A stretch of DNA of 64,000 bases, taken from positions 372,001 to 436,000 of the forward strand of contig NZ_QAYX01000025.1 in assembly GCF_003054705.1 (NCBI RefSeq), given 5' to 3'. The position numbers and the translations under genes are program-made. Each line of letters begins with the position of its first letter. Position 1 is the stretch's first letter. Source of the DNA: Opitutus sp. ER46. GTDB taxonomy: Bacteria; Verrucomicrobiota; Verrucomicrobiia; Opitutales; Opitutaceae. Shown one piece after another: positions 59,812-64,000 of the stretch. The notes below the pieces were generated by a model that was given only the letters and a program-made list of their open reading frames with translations, had not been told where the DNA came from and did not search any database.

Positions 59812-60933
59812 TCAGGACCTGGCGGGCGTCGCCGCGGCCGCGGGCACGCCCGGCTGCGGATGCCAGTCGCCGCGGATCTGGACCCACTGGGGATGATCGG
59901 GGAGACCGAAGCTGCGGCTTTGTTCGAGGCCGGTGACGAGATCGACCGCGGCGCGGGCGGCGAGGTCGTAACGCTGCTGGATGCCGGGCAGGCCCAGGGG
60001 ATCGTCGGCCTGCCAGTTGGCGCACCACACGCGCCGGGCCTGGCGCAGCCGCTCGAGGCCCGGGTGGGCGATCTCGGCCCACATTTCCCGGCGCAGGAGG
60101 AGCACGCCGTCGGGATCATGAAGGCGGAGCCAGCGGCCGAACGCGGGCCGCGGCGAGCGGTCGAGCGCGTAGATGAGGCTGCGGGCCTTTGATTCCGAAG
60201 GGTGGTGCGTCATGAACGCGGCGCGCACGGCCTTGTCGGTCCGCAGGTCGATCTCCTCGGTGAGCACGATGGCGGGACGCTGCACGCCGAGCGCGGTCAT
60301 GCGCTGCAGGCATTCGCCGACCGCATGGTAGTGGTCGTGGGCAACGCGGTGCAGTTCCACTGGCCAGCGGGCGTGGCCTAGGACGACGCACGCGAAGTGT
60401 TCCCATGCGAGCTGCAGGTTGGCGGAAACGCCTTCGATGCCCGGAGAGAAGATGACGCTGCTGATGCCGCGGGTGCGGAGGATGCCGGAGAGCCGCGCCC
60501 CGCTGAGCCGGTCCTCGGCGGGCCAAAACTCCTCGAGGTGGTAGCCGCGCAGCCCGGCGCGGGCGGAAGCGCCCTCGCGCATGCCGGCGAAGAACGGTTC
60601 GGCGCGGGTGAGGTCACGTCCGCCATGGACCCAGACGAGTGCGATGCGCCCGGCGGACTGGACCGGCCGGCCGCGGCCGATGTGCGCCATCAGGGCGGAG
60701 ATCTGTGGATCCGGGCGGTAGCCAAGCTCGGCGGCGAGCGCCTGGATCCGCTGACACGTGGCCGGTGGAATGCTCGGGTGGTTGCGCAACGCGTACGAGA
60801 CGGTGGATACGGCGACGCCGGCGCGCGCAGCGATGTGCTTGATGGTGCAGCGGAGTGGGGGCGGCATCGGCGCCGAGAGCTGAGTGAGCCGCTCCGACCG
60901 GCGCAATGCGGCAGTTCGGCTCGCCGTTCTCAT
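59812..60933 (-). CDS. LacI-family transcriptional regulator
   Basis: A 373-aa LacI/GalR-type regulator: helix-turn-helix TIKHIAARAGVAVSTVSYALRNHPS, hinge LAAELGYRPDPQISALMAHI, and a ligand-binding domain. The hinge segment DPQISALMAHIGRGR differs from classical LacI and is the form often found in Opitutaceae. ATG at 60933 (2 nt after the esterase stop) or 60867 (closer to the HTH) are both possible starts. It lies inside the locus and probably controls it. Confidence 0.9.
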   Translation of the reverse strand: MRTASRTAALRRSERLTQLSAPMPPPLRCTIKHIAARAGVAVSTVSYALRNHPSIPPATCQRIQALAAELGYRPDPQISALMAHIGRGRPVQSAGRIALVWVHGGRDLTRAEPFFAGMREGASARAGLRGYHLEEFWPAEDRLSGARLSGILRTRGISSVIFSPGIEGVSANLQLAWEHFACVVLGHARWPVELHRVAHDHYHAVGECLQRMTALGVQRPAIVLTEEIDLRTDKAVRAAFMTHHPSESKARSLIYALDRSPRPAFGRWLRLHDPDGVLLLRREMWAEIAHPGLERLRQARRVWCANWQADDPLGLPGIQQRYDLAARAAVDLVTGLEQSRSFGLPDHPQWVQIRGDWHPQPGVPAAAATPARS

Positions 60934-60935
60934 GC

Positions 60936-62192
60936 TCACTCCTCCACCACGAGCAGCCCGCTCAAGGTGAGGCGATTGGGTCGGTACGGCGCGGGATCGC
61001 TGAGCGGCTGATGGGCGGCGGCCTTGATGCCCAGCTTGTCCGGCCCCGTCGCGAGGAGCTCGATGCGCACGCGATGGGTTCCGCTGGGAAGCGCTTCGGG
61101 ATAGAACCACTCCCGGAGACGGCAGAAGGTCGGACTGGCGTAGCGATCGAAGAACGTCGTGATGACGGCCGGACGATCATCGACGGTGACCTTGAAGTTC
61201 CCGCTGTCGGGTCCGGCGATGCCGAGGACCCCGACGATGGTGCCCGTACATTCAAACTCGACGGCCGCGCCGGGCTGTTCCGTGCGCCACGTCGGCGGGA
61301 GCAGGGACTTCTGCACGCCCCGCAACCCGGCGTCGTCCGACAACACGGGCGCCCACGCGCCGTCGCGCCGGGCCTGTGTCACCGGCCGCAGTCCCGCGTG
61401 CTCCCAGTTGTCAGCGTGCAAGCGAGGCGGGAGTCGGTGCGGCTGCGCCGTACTCGGCTGGAGCAGCTGCGGCAGGACGGCGGCCAGGACATCGGCATAG
61501 ACCCGATGCCCCGCGGCGGTGGGATGAACGCCGTCGTCGGAAAACACGGCGATGCTCTCGGGCGCGCCCGAGGGCGCCGGGCCTTTGAACACGAGCCGCC
61601 CCTGCTCAAGTCGCGCGGCGACCTCGCCGCCGAAATGCACCGACGGAATGCCATAGTGAGCGGCCACGTTTTCCATCGCGCGCGCCGAGGCCTGGTAGCG
61701 GCCCGCCTGGATGTCCGGCAGCGAGGCGGCGGCCACGGTGTACACGAAGCAGATGTCGGTCTGGGGCCGGGCGCGCCAGGTCTGGCGGACGATGCCCTCG
61801 ATCGTCCGCTCGATGCGTTCCGGCGGCACCTGGGCGTCGTTGACGGCGAACTCGACGAACAGCAGGTCGGGCGCGTGGCGGAGCACGTCGCGTTGCAGGC
61901 GGCAGGCGCCAAGGTCGGAGCCGGTGCCGGGGACGCCCGCGGAGATTTCGTCGATGGTCGCGCTGGGCAGGAGCTGCCGGAGGAGGTCGGCGGAGAGCGA
62001 GCGCCAACCGTTGGGGGCGGCGGTGATGCTGCCGCCGAGGTAGGCGACCCGGAGCACGCTCCCGGCGGGAGCCTGCCGCGCCGCGGCAATGTGCGGCAGT
62101 CCCTCGCGCGGATGAAACCACGCGTCGGCGGCGCGCAGCGCGGCGGAGGGTGCCAGCAGGACGACCAGGGTGAGCAGACGGGCAAGCATCAT
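60936..62192 (-). CDS. Secreted SGNH/GDSL hydrolase
   Basis: A 418-aa exported esterase-like protein. Signal peptide (RLLTLVVLLAPSAALRA); block I with the nucleophile Ser in VAYLGGSITA, block III FVEFAVNDAQ and block V DDGVHPTAAGHRVYADV with the Asp-His pair. A C-terminal beta domain (about 285-418) resembles accessory modules. In carbohydrate loci such enzymes remove acetyl groups from pectin or xylan. It overlaps the upstream oxidoreductase gene by 4 nt. Confidence 0.88.
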   Translation of the reverse strand: MMLARLLTLVVLLAPSAALRAADAWFHPREGLPHIAAARQAPAGSVLRVAYLGGSITAAPNGWRSLSADLLRQLLPSATIDEISAGVPGTGSDLGACRLQRDVLRHAPDLLFVEFAVNDAQVPPERIERTIEGIVRQTWRARPQTDICFVYTVAAASLPDIQAGRYQASARAMENVAAHYGIPSVHFGGEVAARLEQGRLVFKGPAPSGAPESIAVFSDDGVHPTAAGHRVYADVLAAVLPQLLQPSTAQPHRLPPRLHADNWEHAGLRPVTQARRDGAWAPVLSDDAGLRGVQKSLLPPTWRTEQPGAAVEFECTGTIVGVLGIAGPDSGNFKVTVDDRPAVITTFFDRYASPTFCRLREWFYPEALPSGTHRVRIELLATGPDKLGIKAAAHQPLSDPAPYRPNRLTLSGLLVVEE

Positions 62193-63991
62193 GACGCGGT
62201 GGAATAGACCCGGATCTCGAAGACCCGCGCGTGATCGATGCCGTGGGTGGCCGAGACGCGCAAGGTGAGTTCACGCGCGTGCTGCGCCTGCGGCAGACGT
62301 TGGACGCGCTTGCGCAGCCGGTTGCCCGCCACCTGGGCGACCACGACACCGTCGAGAAGCAGTTCGAAGTCGCGCACCAGTTCCGGCTGCGGACCGCGGA
62401 TGATCCGGCGGTTCGCCGCCTCGCTGGCGCTCAACGTCAGTTCGCGGGTGAAGCCGGAGTCGAACGTGAGGTGAATCTCCGCGATCTGCACCGGCTCCGT
62501 CCATGTGAGCGTGAGCGTCGCCGGCAATGTTGCGGATTCCCAGCGATGCGTGTTGCCGTCGGCCCACGGTCCAAAATCGGAGCGCAGTTCGCGCGTCCAG
62601 CCGTCGGTGACCTGCGCTGCGGGACCGAGCGCGGTTTCGGACGAGGCGGTGACGCGGGCGCCGCGGGCGAGATCGGCGGAATCCTCGTGGCGGATGCCGG
62701 GCAGGAACGCGTCGTCGCGGAGGAGCCGCTGCTGGAGCTGCTGGAGGGCGGCGCCGGTGAAATGGGCGGCAATCGGGCCGTCGGTGGCGTTGCGCCCCAA
62801 GGCGGCGGCGGTGCCGATGGCCTGGCCCATGACGGCGCACGTGGCCATCACGCGCGTGCTGGCGAACGCCACGTGCGTCGCGCTGATGTTGCGCCCAGCG
62901 AAGAAGAGGTTGCCCACGTTGCGCGAGCACAGCGCGCGCAGGGGGATGCCGTACAAGTGGGGGAGCAGGATGTGCCGGCACGGCGGCTCATTGGGCGCAT
63001 CGATGCCCTCGGGCGGATGCAGGTCGAGCGGCCAGCCGCCGTACGCGACGGTGTCGGGGAACACCGTCCCCGCCTGGAGCTCCTGCTGCGTCAGGACGTG
63101 GGGGCCCAGGAATCGACGCGACTCGCGCTTGCCTGGCAGGGCGCCGATCCAGTCGAGCGCCCAAGGGGCGGACTCCGGGTAGCGGCCGGAGTTCTTCACG
63201 TAGCCCCAGACGCCGAGGGCGATCCGCAGCAACTCGTGGCGGATGGCGGGGTTGTCCTTGAGCGTGTCGTGCTGCCCACCCCATTCGAGCCACCAGTAGC
63301 CGTAGTCGTATCCCTCGATCGGGCGCAGCCGAAACGCCGTGGCATCGAATGGTCGCGCCCAGGCCGGGGTTTCGAACGGCTGCGGCGTGCCGTGGCGGCG
63401 CGCGGTGAACATGATCGAGCTGCCGAGCGTGTGCCGGTCGGCCACGTCGAGCGCGAGGTCCTCGCCAAAGTCGGCCTTTGCCTCCCGGCCCATCGTGAAT
63501 TCGGCGCCGGCCTCGACGCCGAGGCGGCCGTCGCCGGAGCAATCCGCAAACAGCGGCGCATGCAGCGTGAACGTGTCCTCCGTGGACTGCCGGACCGCCG
63601 TGACCGAACGGATGCAGCGCAGCCCGTCGACTGTCTCGATGGCGCAACCGGTGCAGTCGGTGTCGAGCAACAGGGTGACGTTCGGCTCCGCCATGACCTT
63701 CTCGTAAAGGAGCAGGTCCCACTGCGCGTACGAGCGCTGCGGGTTGCGGCAGGCGTCCTCGAGCCGGAACTCCTCGATCAAACCCGACTCGCGGGCGCCC
63801 GGGCGGCGGCCGTGGACGTCGGCGCCGACGACGTGCATCCGGATCTCGCTCGACGCGTTGCCGCCGAGGACGGAGCGGTCCTGTACGAGGATGACCCGGG
63901 CGCCATTGCGGGCGGCGGCGACCGCGGCACAGACGCCGGCCAGGCCGCCGCCTACCACGACGAAGTCGGAGTGGAGATCGTGATGCGTCAT
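62189..63991 (-). CDS. FAD-dependent oxidoreductase with C-terminal binding domain
   Basis: A 600-aa flavoprotein. The N-terminal dinucleotide-binding motif is VVVGGGLAGVCAAVAAARNGARVILVQ, followed by GGNASSEIRMHV, and a FAD_oxidored-type body with NLFFAGRNISATHVAFASTRVMATC near residue 365. The last 150 residues form a beta domain like F5/8-type sugar-binding modules. No signal peptide is seen. The substrate is unknown; such genes are frequent in Verrucomicrobia and Planctomycetes carbohydrate loci. It is the first gene of the - strand operon in this window. Confidence 0.87.
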   Translation of the reverse strand: MTHHDLHSDFVVVGGGLAGVCAAVAAARNGARVILVQDRSVLGGNASSEIRMHVVGADVHGRRPGARESGLIEEFRLEDACRNPQRSYAQWDLLLYEKVMAEPNVTLLLDTDCTGCAIETVDGLRCIRSVTAVRQSTEDTFTLHAPLFADCSGDGRLGVEAGAEFTMGREAKADFGEDLALDVADRHTLGSSIMFTARRHGTPQPFETPAWARPFDATAFRLRPIEGYDYGYWWLEWGGQHDTLKDNPAIRHELLRIALGVWGYVKNSGRYPESAPWALDWIGALPGKRESRRFLGPHVLTQQELQAGTVFPDTVAYGGWPLDLHPPEGIDAPNEPPCRHILLPHLYGIPLRALCSRNVGNLFFAGRNISATHVAFASTRVMATCAVMGQAIGTAAALGRNATDGPIAAHFTGAALQQLQQRLLRDDAFLPGIRHEDSADLARGARVTASSETALGPAAQVTDGWTRELRSDFGPWADGNTHRWESATLPATLTLTWTEPVQIAEIHLTFDSGFTRELTLSASEAANRRIIRGPQPELVRDFELLLDGVVVAQVAGNRLRKRVQRLPQAQHARELTLRVSATHGIDHARVFEIRVYSTAS

Positions 63992-64000
63992 CGGGAAGAA

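Noticed and set aside
1-64000. tRNA, rRNA or riboswitch genes
   Set aside because: Reading through the intergenic regions showed no cloverleaf, rRNA or known riboswitch core; no claim is made.

Overview
This 64 kb GC-rich window most likely comes from a flagellated, polysaccharide-degrading member of the Verrucomicrobiota, probably an Opitutaceae-type soil or plant-associated bacterium. The reasons are a TonB-dependent receptor with the 'LSPFEV' plug leader common in that group, abundant LacI regulators beside glycoside hydrolases, C-terminal repeat modules typical of Opitutaceae exoproteins, and a LexA box of the form TGTTC-N4-GAACA in front of lexA. This assignment is by recognition only; no database search was possible.

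Region 1 (1-16.9 kb, + strand) is one flagellar export, motor and filament cluster: flhB (cut by the window edge), flhA, a degenerate flhF, fliA, motA, motB, flgF, flgG, flgA, flgH, flgI, a short flgJ, flgN, flgK, flgL, fliW, csrA and flagellin, with three unrecognised small genes in between. It ends in a strong hairpin terminator shared with a convergent histidine kinase / NtrC-type regulator pair (16.9-19.7 kb, - strand).

Region 2 (19.8-30.2 kb) is mixed: a secreted M49-like zinc peptidase, a LacI regulator, a lipoprotein, a GH74-type xyloglucanase lipoprotein, a GreA/B-domain protein, a ParA-type ATPase with two unrecognised partners, and an outer-membrane barrel-like protein.

Region 3 (30.4-38.5 kb, - strand) holds a very large subtilisin-like exoprotein and an SOS operon lexA - 64-aa ORF - imuA - imuB, with a perfect LexA operator at the lexA start. 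A repeat-dense spacer (34.7-35.1 kb) lies between them.

Region 4 (38.5-49.3 kb, - strand) is a carbohydrate locus: alpha-galactosidase (GH27), alpha-L-fucosidase (GH29), unsaturated uronyl hydrolase (GH105), a TonB-dependent receptor and a PL6-type lyase. The last two share an almost identical promoter with a palindromic operator-like site.

Region 5 (49.4-56.2 kb, + strand) differs in character: small unrelated genes, several ending with a stop codon inside a GCCTAAC/CCCTAAC core, separated by about 115-130 bp imperfect palindromes. I read this as an integron-type gene-cassette array (attC sites) with no integrase in the window. Inside it, two 209-bp direct repeats bracket a trypsin-like protease, a possible PD-(D/E)xK nuclease-like protein and a frameshifted second trypsin-like gene.

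Region 6 (56.2-64 kb, - strand) is a second carbohydrate locus: a secreted beta-helix (GH141-like) protein, an MFS transporter, a LacI regulator, an SGNH esterase and an FAD-dependent oxidoreductase. The cassette array therefore sits between two polysaccharide-utilisation clusters.
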